The notes: generated by a model from the letters alone, not told the origin. A DNA stretch of 64,000 nt from Amaurobius ferox (GCA_951213105.1 OX578136.1:70596230-70660229), one strand, 5' to 3'; positions 35,833 through 48,510 are shown, counted from the first letter of the stretch. A program made the numbers and translations.

Positions 35833-36720
35833 AATAGTGTTTATGACTTTATTCATTCTGTCTGTCAGTCTGTCTGTCCGTTCGCACGATAACTGCCGCT
35901 AAAATGACTTTATCAAAATTAAATTTTAGTATGTTGTTAAGACGGTCTGTGGAACATATGAGATTGTAAAAGATTAATAGCACCCAATTAGTTTTGAATC
36001 AAATCGGGGTTGAAAAAGTGAAATACATTGAAGCTTATGGGACCTAATTTTTCAAACATTTTTTAAACGAAGTTAAAATTCACAAATTGCTTCGGAATTT
36101 TTATAAAATAGTCAAAATATATCATAAAATATATAAAATGATTTCAGAAAAATATGTTTGGTAGATTTTAATTTAAAATTAAAATAATAATTACACCCAT
36201 ATTACACGAAGAGATCACGTGATCCAATTCAAAATAAAATATGGTATCCACCTTTTTTTCCCAGTGTAAAAATCGTGACTTTTAAAGTCCTTTTAACTTT
36301 ATATTTTGTGTTACATCCGTCCTAAAACCTCTTTATTTTTGCTTATTTTCTGTGCCGACGCGATTACAAAATTTTTGAGTTTAACCGATCATTAAACTAA
36401 TCATTTTTAAAAGAAGCCTAATTTTAATAGATGCAGAATGTAAACAAGTCATTTTAAGATGAGTTGTGCAAGAATTGCTGATTTTTTTTCTTCACGCATA
36501 ATTATTTAACTCTGGAGTCTGGAATAAAAGTATATGAATGAAATATTCACTGTTTTTACATAGAGAGCCAGACGATTTATATTTCGATAACGTTCATTTT
36601 TATCATTGAAGTTTAAAGTTTTCAACTATAATAAATTATTGTAGTACCGTGATAATTTAAAATATAGCAAAGCTGAAAGTATCGCATTTTAGAGATGTAC
36701 TTGAGTTAATTTTATTTACG
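35833..36720 (+). repeat. Interspersed repeat family 1, plus copy
   Basis: It starts GTGTTTATGACTTTATTC, with a short TGTC tract, TCGCACGATAACTGCC and AGACGGTCTGTGGAAC, and reaches AGAGAGCCAGACGATTTATA at about 36,563-36,582. That last stretch is the arm used in the palindrome of the minus copy and shows the unrearranged order. Confidence 0.75.
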
Positions 36721-38321
36721 TCACATAGCACATTTATACATATTAAAAGAAAAACATTTGTTTAAAATATTTTGTCATAAAAATATTCATAAATAAGAGA
36801 CTTTTAATTTTCTGTCCTGGAGCCTCTTAATGTTTAAACCGACTCTTAAGACCGAGCATCTGCGATCGGATCAGTTGCGTCAAATTTTCCTTGAATGTAA
36901 GGGAAATACACTGAATCTTCTAAAAAATGGCTGTATCTTCTCGAAGAGTAAGAACATAAACTGTTCTGGGAGTTTTTACATGTTGTTTCTGATTTTCACA
37001 AACCATATCCCCTCGTTAAAGAGTATATCGCGATCGCCGCTAACAGCTTGCATGTCTTTATAGTAAGACCCTGCGAGACTTCGGGGATTCTGCGTTTCCT
37101 GGGTTATGGAGGCTGTATCGAAAATACCCTAAACTCCCAAGTAGATATAATTTTACATTTCAAAATATCTTTAAACATGTTTTCTTAATGAATTTTATAC
37201 TTTCATATTAATTGCAAAATTTAGCAACGAGTTTTAGAGAAAGAACTTCCTCTAAAGAAGAATTTTCTAAATATTACCTATAATCAAAAAATATGATGGC
37301 AGTTTGTTTTACTGATGTTTTTGTTAATCTGTGCAACACACAGTTACTTAATTTGGTACAGTGATAGTTCAGGCCAGATCCTAAGACACGTTGGAGCAAT
37401 TTTTAAATGATCGAATAAGATTTTTTTAATTGTATTATATTGAAATAAAATTGGTTCAGAAATTCGGCTTCTTAGTGATCAAAAATATTATCCCAAAGTT
37501 CCACTTTAACAAAGAAAGATCGATAAACGCTCTATTTTTGAGTACATTTATTTTTGCATGTGTCTAGCCAAGAATTGTCGATTTACAGGATTCGATTCTA
37601 ATTTTTTATGTGAATATGGAACGGTATCTTCTTATTGAAAATTAGAAAAAAAAATATTCAAGTGACGTTATTTATTAAGTGTTACGTAAATCTGTAGGGA
37701 AATATATTTCAAATTTTCAAAGCTTGTGAAGTCTAAATAATCTTTTTTTATTAATTCCCTCAGTTTGCTAATCAAAAGTTAATTTATGTTAACTTTTGAT
37801 TAGCAAATTCTAACTGGTTTGGTTAATTAGAGCAATCGCAATTCTAAGTAACATTTTGCAATCGTTTTTTGAGCGACAGGATAAGTTTCGGATGGTGAAT
37901 AAGTTGGTAAGGAGGTTGGCTAGATAGTTAGTAGATGATGAAGAGATTGGCTAAGAGCAGGCTTTGAATAGAAGCTGTGAACGGAAGGTTGGTTGAGCTG
38001 GTTAAGCTGGTTGCCAGGAGTAAAGTCGCTGGGTGAGAAAGAAATATAATGCAATCACGTGGGAACCGCATTAAAGATACTACCATGACTAGAAGGGTAT
38101 AGTATCCCGAGTTAGTCGAGGCAAGGTTTATTGGTACTAGTAAGGAGATGGGTAAGTATCAAATCTTTATAACTAGTATATTGCTTACTAAAATACAAAT
38201 ATTACCAGGCCCGTCAAAGTGTAATTAATGTTATATTGGTGATAAATAATTACCACGTGCAGAACTGGCTGTTTAGTATCTGTATTTTAATTAAGCAGCC
38301 AGCTGCTGCGATTTGAGTAAA
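36721..38321. other. AT-rich DNA with one perfect hairpin
   Basis: A perfect 19-bp inverted repeat (TTTGCTAATCAAAAGTTAA) lies at 37,764-37,782 and 37,789-37,807 with a 6-base loop. 37,870-38,110 is less AT-rich, with many GGTTGG-type runs, but has no recognisable frame. The 77-codon frame at 36,830-37,063 is not recognised. Confidence 0.5.
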
Positions 38322-38345
38322 TCTATATAAATAAAAATGAAAATA

Positions 38346-38377
<32 letters not shown>

Positions 38378-40767
38378 CCGTCATCACGGGAGAACGGCTG
38401 AACCGAATTTGATGAAATTTTGTGGGTAGCCTAGAAATAGCCCCACTTAAAATTTAGTCTATAGTTGGAATTTCTACGACCAGTGGTTCTCGAGATATTA
38501 GTAAAAAACGAAACTTTCGTTTGTCTCATCATCACGAGAGAACGGCTGAAATGAATTTAATGAAATTTTGTGGGTGGCCTTGAAATAGCCCCCCATAAAT
38601 TTTGCCCAAGTTTCGAGTTTCTAAGACCAGGGGTTGTCGAGATATTAATGAAAAACGGAACTTTTTTTATAGGAGTTCTACTCTCCAACTCCGTGGTTTA
38701 TCCAAACGGAAAGGATAAAAATCGTTTGTTTAAAACGTCAAAGGGAATTAAAACTTTATTTTTGAGTTTGATGCAGGATTTTTGCATTAAATAGTCACTA
38801 TCTGAAAGCATAAATTGCATGAAACATGAATTTAAATGGAAAAATCTACCTCCATGTTTTATATTTCACAAGCTTTTACTCAACGATTAGAAGTATAAAG
38901 AAATTAAAATGGTTACTTAATTTGGCATTTTATGAGGAAGATTCTATCTTATATCATGTTGCTCGACAAAGGAATGGAATTAAATGTGTTTGTTAATTAT
39001 TATTATTATTTTTTCGATTTGAATAATAAATAAATGGATATTAAAATATATCTTATAAATGAACGGTTTGATTTTTTTTAATTATATTAATTGCGAACTG
39101 CATACACCACTTTCATTTATTTTAGCAAAGAGGTTTTAAGCTTATATATTGTGTTTAGCTAATAAACTTATATTCTGTTTACCCAATAAATTCATTTATT
39201 CAATTGTTTAAACAGAAAAAGAGTAGAATGGGTATATCTTCTAATAATATTTTAGTGTTTTCATTTAGTATATACAAACTGAATCACGATATTTTATTCA
39301 GATCTTCGAATTTAGAGCTACGAATTTGGCTGGATATCGCTAACTTGGTAACTTTTCTTAAACTTTACCAAATTAGTGGAAATGTCTCCAAATTGATAAA
39401 AATGACGTAAATCAATGAATTTTATTTTGTTTTGTTGAAAGAAAGTACTGAAATGGTGTTTCGTTAGCATTTGTCTGTCAGTCCAACCGCCCTACTTAGT
39501 AACCCATTTAGCGAATTTTTAAAATGTCACCAAATTGATAAAAATATTTATAAATCCATAAAAATATTTTGAAATTGATAATTTGCCCTAAATAAACGAA
39601 TTTGTGTTTTTTTTTAGGGGATAATATTTTGATGATGGTTCGTCAATATATCGCCAAGTGGGACTGTCAGTTCTACAGTCCCACTTGGCGATAAATTTGG
39701 CGGTTTTTTAAAATGTCGCCAAACCTTCATTAGAGATATTCAGACGATATTTTGGCCACCAATTTATTTGAAGCAAATCATAACATGTCGCTTAACAACG
39801 GATTTAAATTTAACGTGTTTATGAGGAAGAAGATTTTTATTAAATCTTTTCCGATTTTAATGATGAAGATATGTATATAAAATAAATTTCATTGCCATCG
39901 TATTTTTGACTGGATAATATCAATTACGATGTTCATGTTTAAACATTATTATTATTGATGTTTTCGGGGATTATTGATTCAGAGATTATTGATATTTTCA
40001 ATTTCTTATGGCATTGTTTTATTGCGGCAAAAATTGTTGAAACTCATATATTGTACGTTGTACGAGTAATCTTCTACAAATGCACGGGTATATCTTCTAA
40101 TGTAAGAGAATATAAGTAGTACATGTATATTGGCATATATTGGAATCAAGCCTTCCGGTATGCAGATCACGGGGATTATTGATATTTTTAATTTATTAAG
40201 TAATCTGTTATATATTGGCAAAAAATTTTCAAACTAAATATTGTAATACGGGTAATCTTTTACTAACACTAGGACATATCTTCTAATCTATGACATTATA
40301 AGTAGTACGGGTTTATCTTCCCATATAATTTTAGCACTTTCATTTGGGCACATATTGGAATTAATTACTGCCTACTGTTTTAAAGATTACGGATTTATTG
40401 ATATTTTCAATTTATACATGTAATCTACTAATACAGGTTATATCTTCTAATAGTCGCGTATATAAGTGGTACGGGTCCCATACAATACGCTATTATTTTG
40501 CATATATTGATTCAATTCCATACTTTTTATAAATTTGCTTACAAAAAAGGCGAGGATATTTTATTCTTCAGATCTACCCGTGAAGATAATTTTGAATAAC
40601 GAGAACAGCCATTCCTTAACTTCGTTTTAGGAGCATTATGTTAAATATTTTAACAGAATATTTTGATTAAGAATGCCATTAAGTATACTATAGGAATTTG
40701 CACATGATTGTGAATTTTAAGTTTATTTATATTATATACTCCGTACGAAGAACGGGTATGCTGCTAG
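38322..40767 (+). mobile_element. Non-autonomous Helitron, 2.4 kb
   Basis: The 5' end is TCTATATAAATAAAAATG following an A, then (TGTC)n and GAGAACGGCTGAACCGAATT, a head known from arthropod Helitrons. The 3' end is CTAG (40,764-40,767) before a T, with a CCGT...ACGG hairpin about 10 bp upstream, as the family requires. The head segment is repeated at 38,400 and 38,535 (ACGGCTGAA...TGAAATTTTGTGGGT). The interior contains a perfect 19-bp hairpin (39,649-39,667 and 39,675-39,693) and diverged tandem units of about 205-223 bp around TTGATATTTTCAATTT (39,967, 40,172, 40,395). It holds no Rep/helicase. The family transposes by rolling-circle replication with enzymes supplied in trans. Confidence 0.75.
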
Positions 40768-41317
40768 TACACAATAAATATGTTTTGATTTAACTTATTG
40801 CATATGTGTGTCATTGCCCCAGGCCGCAAGGTCTGGATATCCAGTTATACTAAGTTTAGATTTATGTCACTTTTATTTGACAGATTTAAGTAATTAGGGA
40901 TAGGTAATCCGGCAACCAAAGTTAATAAATCCGTAAAATAGAGATCTAACCAAAGTTCATTACGTTACCCGATCGAGACTCGGAACTCTACAAGCTCTCA
41001 AATCAGATTAACGGACTTATCTTTATACTTTTATCGAGGGGCGTTTTTCTTTCATCTATTTTTTACGAGTTTTGCCAATACATAACGGAAGTGACTGGAT
41101 AATTATACAGAGCGAATGGTATTGTCCAGGTTACGCAGAATAAGAAGTGAGGTTTTATTTTTCTTAAAATCTATTTTGCCTATAGAATTCAAATTGCCAG
41201 CGTGCTTTTCAGCTAAGACGCAATTCGCTATATAGACGGGTAAATATTACCCATATAAATATTTTAATAACAGAATAATAAGAATTCGTTTATTTTGTGA
41301 AGCTGAGACGTGCTAAG
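40768..41317. other. AT-rich DNA, nothing recognisable
   Basis: No coding or repeat signal was noted. Confidence 0.5.
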
Positions 41318-41845
41318 TTTATGTACCACACATTAAAATATATGGGTAAAAAAACACAAGAAACAGGGTTTATTACTATTAGAATGACACTTTTAAACAG
41401 TTACACATTCAAAAAGGTAACTATATCTGAATGAATGAGTTGTTTATTCACTTGTATGAGATTTGCAGCGAATAATGGGTATATTTAATTTTAAGCTAAA
41501 AAAACCATTTTAAATCTGCAAAATAGTAACACGGCGTGTTCATGTTATGCACTTGTTTACATGCTTAAATGGGTCCGTCTTAAAGAATCCTTTTAAGCAA
41601 ATACGCAAGTGGGTAGCAGGTAAACAAGTGCATAAAATGATCTATTTAAAAGATTTTTTCAGCATTAAATAAATTACACACATTACCCCGCGCAGTTGTC
41701 ATATAAAATAGTAAAATAGCACATTCATATAGATATAGTTACTTTTAAATGCGTAACTGGGAATACACCTGTTTTAAAATGTCATTCAGCGGCAGTGAAC
41801 CTACGTTTTTTGTGTGTTTTTACAAATATATGTTTGAGTACAAGC
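41318..41845. mobile_element. Near-complete palindromic foldback element
   Basis: Almost the whole 528 bp is one imperfect inverted repeat with its centre near 41,585. Matching pairs include GCACTTGTTTAC (41,549-41,560) with GTAAACAAGTGC (41,620-41,631), and GTAACTATAT near 41,418 with ATATAGTTAC near 41,737. AATGACAC/ATGTCATT and AAAAAACACAAG/TTGTGTGTTTTT pairs lie further out. There is no open frame. It is probably a MITE; a transcript would form a long hairpin. Confidence 0.7.
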
Positions 41846-42409
41846 TATGTTAAAGTTTATGCACGAAGAGCAACCTCTTGCATAAGCCTATAATGCATGC
41901 ACGGGCAGCGAACATATCAGTGGTCACATGTAACCGCGTATGGTATAATACGGATACTTCCTAAAATACATATTTCCAAAATTACCTTCTAAATTGGTAC
42001 ATCCAAGTGTACGGCCGTGCATCATTTTTCTATTATTTTTGTTCTAAAAGGGCGTATTGTAAGAGCATTCATTGGTTTTAGAGAATTTGCTGTGAGTTTC
42101 ACTGTAATTATAATCATATATTTGCATTTGATATCTCTTACAACGCTGGGTATGTATCCTAGTATACTATAAGGACTAATATAGAAATTATGATTGAAGA
42201 ATATTTGTTGCATTCGCTCTCAATTTCCTTGCAACGTTGTATCGCACTGTGACTAAATTTTTATCGCCTACTAATTTTCCAGCAGCATCGCCACTGATTT
42301 AGGAAAACATAATTAAAATTCCCAACTCAATAACGCAATAATGTATTGAAAGTAGTACTTATAACTATTGTAGTCCCCTTTTAGTGCAACGAGGAAAGGA
42401 TGGATTAAT

Positions 42410-42568
42410 CGTCATATTTTTCATTTCCAAAGGGATCCAAATGATCTTAGATTTCATCTAGCTGACTCCAACAAATGCCACAAGTACCTTGTTTAATCTG
42501 TAGAAAAGGAAACTATGGAACACAACTTGTTCATCTGCACTCGAGAAAACTTTTTAGAACTGTTTTAA
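42410..42568 (+). pseudogene. LINE ORF2 C-terminal remnant
   Basis: One frame reads HIFHFQRDPNDLRFHLADSN, then KCHKYLV, a stop, and EKETMEHNLFICTRENF, ending at TAA. The ETMEHxLFxC motif near the end is typical of the zinc-knuckle-like C-terminus of Jockey/CR1-type LINE proteins. An internal TAA and the lack of an upstream reverse transcriptase show it is a dead fragment. Confidence 0.5.
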
Positions 42569-42769
42569 GAAATATTTGTGTTCCTCTGTCTATTTCATCT
42601 ATCTTTTCTAATGTACGTTTCATGTGTATTATTATACATTTTTAGTCAATAGAAAATATCGTGAAATCGGCAGCTAATGCACCGGACTCACTTATCAAGT
42701 TGTATGTATGTATGCTGCACTGTTCTTTTCCATTTTTATTTATTTTATAACATTTATTATTTTTAGTGA

Positions 42770-43160
42770 GACTATTGCCATTCCTTCCAAATTTATATAT
42801 TTCTTAAATTAGCACCGCGTTTCTTCTTAGCAATAATTATTGTGTTTCATAAAACGATCCTACTTAACACCCATGACAAGACAAAGAAGTGGAGAACCTA
42901 AAATACTGTTAAAAAGAATGTAAACTGTTACAGATGGAGCAATGGTTGTTTTTCCACTCCTTGCCAAATAGCCTGTGATCGTAAATATGTTGGTTAAGAT
43001 TGAAGGTTACTGGCACACTTCCAAAGATGTGAGTGCCTAAAATTTTTATATTTCCTCCTTACTCCAGAATAATTCCATTTTTGATTTTATTTTGATGCTA
43101 CATTTAAATTCGATTTTCAAATATCTGTAAGTACCAGTAATTTTGTACAAATATAAAGTA
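42770..43160 (+). repeat. Interspersed repeat family 3, copy 3
   Basis: It aligns with 23,960-24,350 and 34,720-35,110; the segment GTTTTTCCACTCCTTGCCAA and GTGATCGTAAATATGTTGGT is the best-preserved part. Confidence 0.65.
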
Positions 43161-43435
43161 TTAAAATTATTAGCCTTTTACAGTTAGTTTTGTTTACCAT
43201 GAAGCCCATAATATATTAAGGATAGATATAAATTGTTGTAATTGGGTTAAAAGTATTGTGATGTTTATATGACTTCTGTAAACCTGCAGTATGGCGAGTC
43301 TAGAAAAAATTGACACAACCAAATAAAATGTGTTATGATTATTTAAACCCGCAACGTTAGAGACCTTGCGAAATTCAGAGAGAAGTGAAAAGCTCTTCAC
43401 CTTTTAAATAATTTTTTAGGTTCCCAGAAGAATTG

Positions 43436-43520
43436 GAGTCTTTACCTAGTAGTTCAATGGTTACAGCATCGACTTTCCAGTTCGAAGATCTGCGATTCTA
43501 TTCCTGGCTGGAATTACTAG
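43436..43520 (+). mobile_element. tRNA-like SINE head
   Basis: An A-box-like TAGTTCAATGG (43,450-43,460) and a B-box-like GATTCTATTCC (43,494-43,504) are spaced as in a tRNA. It resembles the copy at 43,777. It is too diverged for a functional tRNA; the SINE body downstream is not delimited. Confidence 0.5.
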
Positions 43521-43776
43521 AACAATGATATCCGGATAAATGAACCATGCAGGATTATCTCTAACCGGAAAAAAAATCTAGTTAAGATTTTCACAAACGT
43601 TTAATGGATTATGTAAATTATTGCACGATTTTCATCATTACGAACACTCAGGATTCCCGGATGCATAGAAAAAGCAGATAATGAAAAAGCAGTTTTTCAG
43701 ATCGGTTGCAGTACATCGATCTGACTTCAGAAGGCGAAAACTATAGGGACCACTTCAGCGAGAAAACCTGATATTC

Positions 43777-43860
43777 TGTCCCAGTAGTTCAGTGGTTAGG
43801 GTACTTGTTGGCCAGTTCAAATCTCATCTGAGACAAAGTAACCTTTACATTTTTTTCTCA
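43777..43860 (+). mobile_element. tRNA-like SINE head
   Basis: TCCCAGTAGTTCAGTGGTTA carries an A box (43,785-43,795), and AGTTCAAATCT (43,814-43,824) is the B box. It is the same family as 43,436, in the same orientation about 335 bp away. Confidence 0.5.
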
Positions 43861-44477
43861 AAAGCCGATAAAACATACAAATAATATATCATAAAAGTTG
43901 TACAACAGATAGATTATTAATATTTAATATTATTTTATTAAGTGGATGGATCCATGTATAGGAAGCTACTCTTTGTCGTTCTCACAATAGTTTGCATTTT
44001 GTTTTCATATTAAAATGGAAAAATAAATGTATCCTCCATGATGGAATTGGTAAACGATACGTATAATTAGAAATTTTACTTTTTCGGTGACATCACGAAC
44101 TCGTGAAAGAATCAAGCAATTATCAAGAAATTTGATATTTATTTACATGGTTTCACTCAAGTTCGATTCTCTGCCTGTTTGAAGAAAATGTTGAAATCAA
44201 TTTTTTCCCACTTCTATAGAGCCGAATTTTTAATTTTACACATATCCATATTTACGATGACAATGCAATATATCATCAAATTCGGGTTGATTATCCCCAG
44301 GATTCAGCCCATGGCACCAAATTACGACATTGCTGAATTTACTCCAGCGATAAGAACGATAACAATTCCTTCCCGGTTGAGCAATTGGGAAGGCACCTGA
44401 TGACCCGTTTGAAGATAGTAGGAAGGAGCTCGGGCTGAAAAGCAATGTTTTTCACAATAGTAGATGAAAATTCATCC

Positions 44478-44527
44478 ATATGTATGTATTTGAATCATGA
44501 AAATTCATGATTCAAATACATCCATAT
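44478..44527. repeat. Hairpin, 24-bp arms, 2-base loop
   Basis: 44,478-44,501 pairs with 44,504-44,527 with one mismatch; the core is TTTGAATCATGAA/TTCATGATTCAAA. Confidence 0.95.
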
Positions 44528-44732
44528 TAGAGTATGTTGAAAACGCGCCGATCCAATCATGACAGTATGGTTGTATTGAAAGGCTAACCTGGGGTAAAAA
44601 TAGTAGAAGGTGGACAGTCAGATTGTCAAATTGCACTCCGATCTGACATTAAAGAGAGGAGAATGGGAGAGTCCACTTTAATGCGAGTTCAAATTTGCGA
44701 CCCATTCAATTCAATTTCAAAGTGTATTATCT

Positions 44733-44792
44733 CTAGGATATTATGCACCATTATTTTACTGTGAAGTAAATTGATGGTGCATAATATCCTAG
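44733..44792. repeat. Hairpin, 28-bp arms, 4-base loop
   Basis: 44,733-44,760 pairs with 44,765-44,792 (26 of 28 by eye). The outer 19 bp, CTAGGATATTATGCACCAT, are perfect. Confidence 0.9.
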
Positions 44793-45045
44793 TAATATCC
44801 CTACACTGTAATTTGGGAAAGTCATGCTCTGCCTACATCAACTTTTTACCTTAAATTAGTAATAATGTTCTTTTACATCGCAGATACATATCAGAAAAAA
44901 TATTAGATATTTTTGATAAAATACAAATACAATGCGAAAGAAAGCAAATAAACATATATTCTCAGTCTCGAATTAAGAAAGTACAGAGTCTTGGCATTTT
45001 TTCAAAAATTTAAAACTCTTGTAAAAAAATGTTTTATCTCTTCAA

Positions 45046-45155
45046 CCTAAAGGTAATTTTCAACAAAGCCTTGCGATCATAAATATTTATGACTTTGACA
45101 TCGCAGTTTAAGTGCTTAATGCCTCAGAAAAGACTCAAGCTTGGATGGAAATGTA
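45046..45155 (+). repeat. Interspersed repeat family 5, copy 1
   Basis: AAGGTAATTTTCAACAAAGC through CATAAATATTTATGACTTTG to AAGTGCTTAATGCCTC matches 47,020-47,126 closely, in the same orientation about 2 kb away. Confidence 0.8.
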
Positions 45156-46480
45156 AGAGTAGTCGGCTCTTTGTCCTTGGAGACACGGGGATTCGTAAAG
45201 CGTAGAAAAATATCCTGATATGGTTTGGGGATTTTAGGTACTTTTAACTACAGAGAGAATTAAAGAAGCATATCAGTTGTTCTTTACGTAATCTCTGAGT
45301 GAGGTTAAACGATTGAAATAAGGAACAGTAAAAATCCCTTTATCTGCTTTGGAACCTTTTACAGGAGATAGAAAGGATTATTTTACCTAGCAAAAATATG
45401 TTCTGTATAATTATGACTGACAAACACGTCTATTTTCATAAGCCGAAAAAATGCGTTTTTAGACATTTTATGTGTGGTAATTATTTTACGAATTGATTAA
45501 CCGCATCCTTATGATAATTATCTTATGTCTTACGAGACCCATCGTTAGACATAAGGACTATTAATATTACTTTTATGAATTTTATAGTTTAAGTGGTATT
45601 TGCATTTTCAAAGGTCAAATACCATATCGGAGACATTTCTGCTCTGTACTACTCTCTCAGTATTTTGCTTTTTATATAGGTCTGTTTGTAGTAAGTATTG
45701 TGGATTGAAAACACCGCTATCAAGCCTGAAAAAATGTCTAACTTCAGTGTTAGTTATACCTCAGCCATCGACTGCTTCTAGTTTGACATTAAGTTGCTTG
45801 AGAGCTATTGTAAAGAAACTGATGTTTCAGCAAGGTAATGAACTATTGATTTCCGACTAGTCAAAAACCGCTCTGTTAATGAGTACAGCAACTGAAAGAG
45901 TCTAAACTTCTTTATGTTTTTAACACTACATTTTATTCAACTGTACAAAGTATTTGTTCAATTTTAGGATGGTTTAGATAAAGAGCTATAACATAAATTA
46001 AAGAATGCATTCCCAAGTTCTTATGACTTAAAAACTCAAGAAATTATTAATATTTTTACTTACTAATAAGAATTAATCATCAAGTGGTCGCAATGAATGG
46101 CCATGACATATCTTAGTTCAGTATGTAGAAGGTATTCTTCTGGAACCGAAGAGACATATCGATTTTTCGGAGATAAAACATCTTCCGTGGCGCCAAAATG
46201 CATTCAAATCCTCGATTATTGGTGAATGAGGAAAGAATGATAAATTATATAAAATGCGGCGAAGGAATAAAAAAAATCACACGGCAATAATTTGATTGAT
46301 TTGTTCTTTGTTTGAAGAAAATGGGTCAACGTTAGTACAAGAAAGCTCGAAAAGTTCGAAAATTAGTAATAACAACATCTGTCACAATACTATAGTAACT
46401 ACAATTTTGAAGTAAAGCTATTTATTTTCGAATCTAGGTATGATAAAAAATTACCTGATTTGAGAATGCCTTCATTTAAA
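45156..46480. other. AT-rich DNA, nothing recognisable
   Basis: An 86-codon frame at 45,600-45,860 is unrecognised. A short imperfect inverted repeat (CTTATGTCT...AGACATAAG) lies near 45,522-45,560. Confidence 0.5.
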
Positions 46481-46499
46481 TTTTACATACAGTTACACA

Positions 46500-46840
46500 T
46501 GTTTAAACTTATAAAGAATGATATGTGAGAACAAGAATGGAATTTTTTGAAGATTTTGTAGCTGACATTTTACATACAAATAATTAAGTTAATAACAAAG
46601 AAGACATGAAAAATCTAATGGATAAATTAGAAATTAAAAGATTATTACTTACAAATAATTGTCAAAGAATCAGTTATGAGAAAATGAAATGGAATGATTT
46701 GAAGTTGTTGTCGCTGACATTTTTTCTGTTAATTAAGGTAATAAAAAATATGAAATGGAGAGACGAAATAGACTAATTTGAGGACGTTGTCGTCGATGTG
46801 TAATATAAACATAAAATAGTTAATTTAATAACCAATGGGG
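46500..46840. repeat. Diverged tandem units
   Basis: Three similar blocks occur (TGGAATTTTTTGAAGATTTTG near 46,540, TGGAATGATTTGAAGTTGTT near 46,691 and GACTAATTTGAGGACGTTGT near 46,771), each followed by GTCGCTGACAT-like or GTCGATGTG-like text. The spacing is irregular and divergence high. Confidence 0.45.
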
Positions 46841-47019
46841 ATTGCGTGTTTTATAGAACGTGTTTGTATTCTGTATATCTCATGCCTGTCAAATGACAAG
46901 AAAGATAAATCAATGACGCCAATTCTTGAAATAATAAAAATGCTTATGTAAGAAAAAAAATATCCCATTTGAAACACAAGTACATCATTTTTCAAAATCA
47001 GCTAAGCGAAACTGAAGGT

Positions 47020-47126
47020 AATTTACAACAAAGCCTTGAGACCATAAATATTTATGATTTTGACATCGGCACTTAAGTGCCTAATGCACCAAAAAACCCT
47101 TAAGCTTTGATGAAAATATGATACTA
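47020..47126 (+). repeat. Interspersed repeat family 5, copy 2
   Basis: Homologous to 45,046-45,155; see the shared CATAAATATTTATGA core. Confidence 0.8.
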
Positions 47127-47455
47127 GTCAGTGTTTGTATCTTGGGTAACAGATTAAGTCTCTTGTAACAGGATGTTTTGTAAAAGACGTTCTGTTTTTA
47201 CTTGCTAATTTTTTCATACAGCCTTATGTATTGAATGATCGGTATATTGTACAAAAGAAGTAACATATAGTATTGCTTCTACGTAAGTTTATGGGGATTA
47301 TTATTTTAAAAGGGTGCACGCCATTTTTTTAAACAACTTATTAGACAATATATACAAAGAGAAAAATGCATGTGCTGAAAAATATTTAGATATTGCAGAA
47401 AGCAAATTTTTGCAGGTGATTTAGGCAAGAAAATTATTAACTACTGCTTGTTTGA

Positions 47456-47615
47456 AATTTGTTAGAATAAACTTTAAAAATACAAAACAAAGACAACCAA
47501 GTTGTTTGGTAAAAAGGCTATTAATACCAAAAACTTGATGCTGATATTAAAGGCCTTTTTCAGCATACATCTTGGTTGTCATTTTCTATGTATTTTTAAA
47601 ATTTTTTACTAAATT
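47456..47615. repeat. Imperfect inverted repeat, ~45-bp arms
   Basis: 47,456-47,501 and 47,571-47,615 are inverted copies with several mismatches; the inner 8 bp ACAACCAAG/CTTGGTTGT are perfect. The spacer is about 70 bp. Confidence 0.6.
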
Positions 47616-47689
47616 GGCCTGCTTTGATTTTTATTGATTGTTAAAATAAGTTGCACATGCGGGCACTTTAAGCTTTCTGGATACAATTA

Positions 47690-47875
47690 TATAATAATAT
47701 TATCTGGAAAGTTCTCTATATTAAAACAAAATAGTTACCGCTGTCGCCGCCGCTGTTTGAATAATTTCTCGTTTCTGAAGATTCTTTGCTTCATACCGCA
47801 AAAACTATTGCATATAAAAATATTAAATTTGATACACTTGTAGAAAAATATTTGAGAAATACGATGAAATAAACC

Positions 47876-47925
<50 letters not shown>

Positions 47926-48510
47926 AGTTAAAGGAACATTTAATGTCAAAGTCAAAGACAAAATATTTGACCTGCGAGTTCGCGTCCTGGATAGACTAAC
48001 AATAGCAAGACCACGAATTTTTGCAGGAACGTACCTACATTGGTGAATTTTTGCAGGACGGAGCCTCTTTTTTAATTTCGATGAGGTTTTTGAGATATTT
48101 TACTTTTTAAGCACTTCTGAAGTGAACTTTTTGTTTAGTTTCGGCATGTCTAGCGATTTCTCTGCTTCGTAACGTAAAAACTATAGCATACAAAAATGTA
48201 AAATTTGGTATATTTAAAGAGAAATAAAAGGGTAACACGATGAAGTAAACCGTTCATCAATTTAAACTTTAGTTTGTCGTGAAATAGCTCATGAAGAGAA
48301 CTCATGATCAAGGAATTCAGTTTTTGAATTCCATGAACTAAGAAAAATCTCTGATTTTCCCACATGCGGAAAATAGGCAGGGACAGAAAAGATATTTTTG
48401 AAAGTAGAATTTTTCGGAAATATAGATATGAAGCGAGCGTAGCGAGTAGGAGGCGATGCCTCCCGAAGGGAGTTATGCGAGCGTAGCGAGCAGGAGGCAG
48501 AGCCCCCTAG
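47690..48510 (+). mobile_element. Helitron-like non-autonomous element
   Basis: It is colinear with 7,150-7,828 and ends CTAG (48,507-48,510) before T. The terminal 85 bp are two tandem hairpin units built on GCGAGCGTAGCGAG(T/C)AGGAGGC. A (TA)n microsatellite (47,879-47,922) has grown inside it at a place where the other copy has only GATATATATTG. No coding capacity. Confidence 0.6.
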
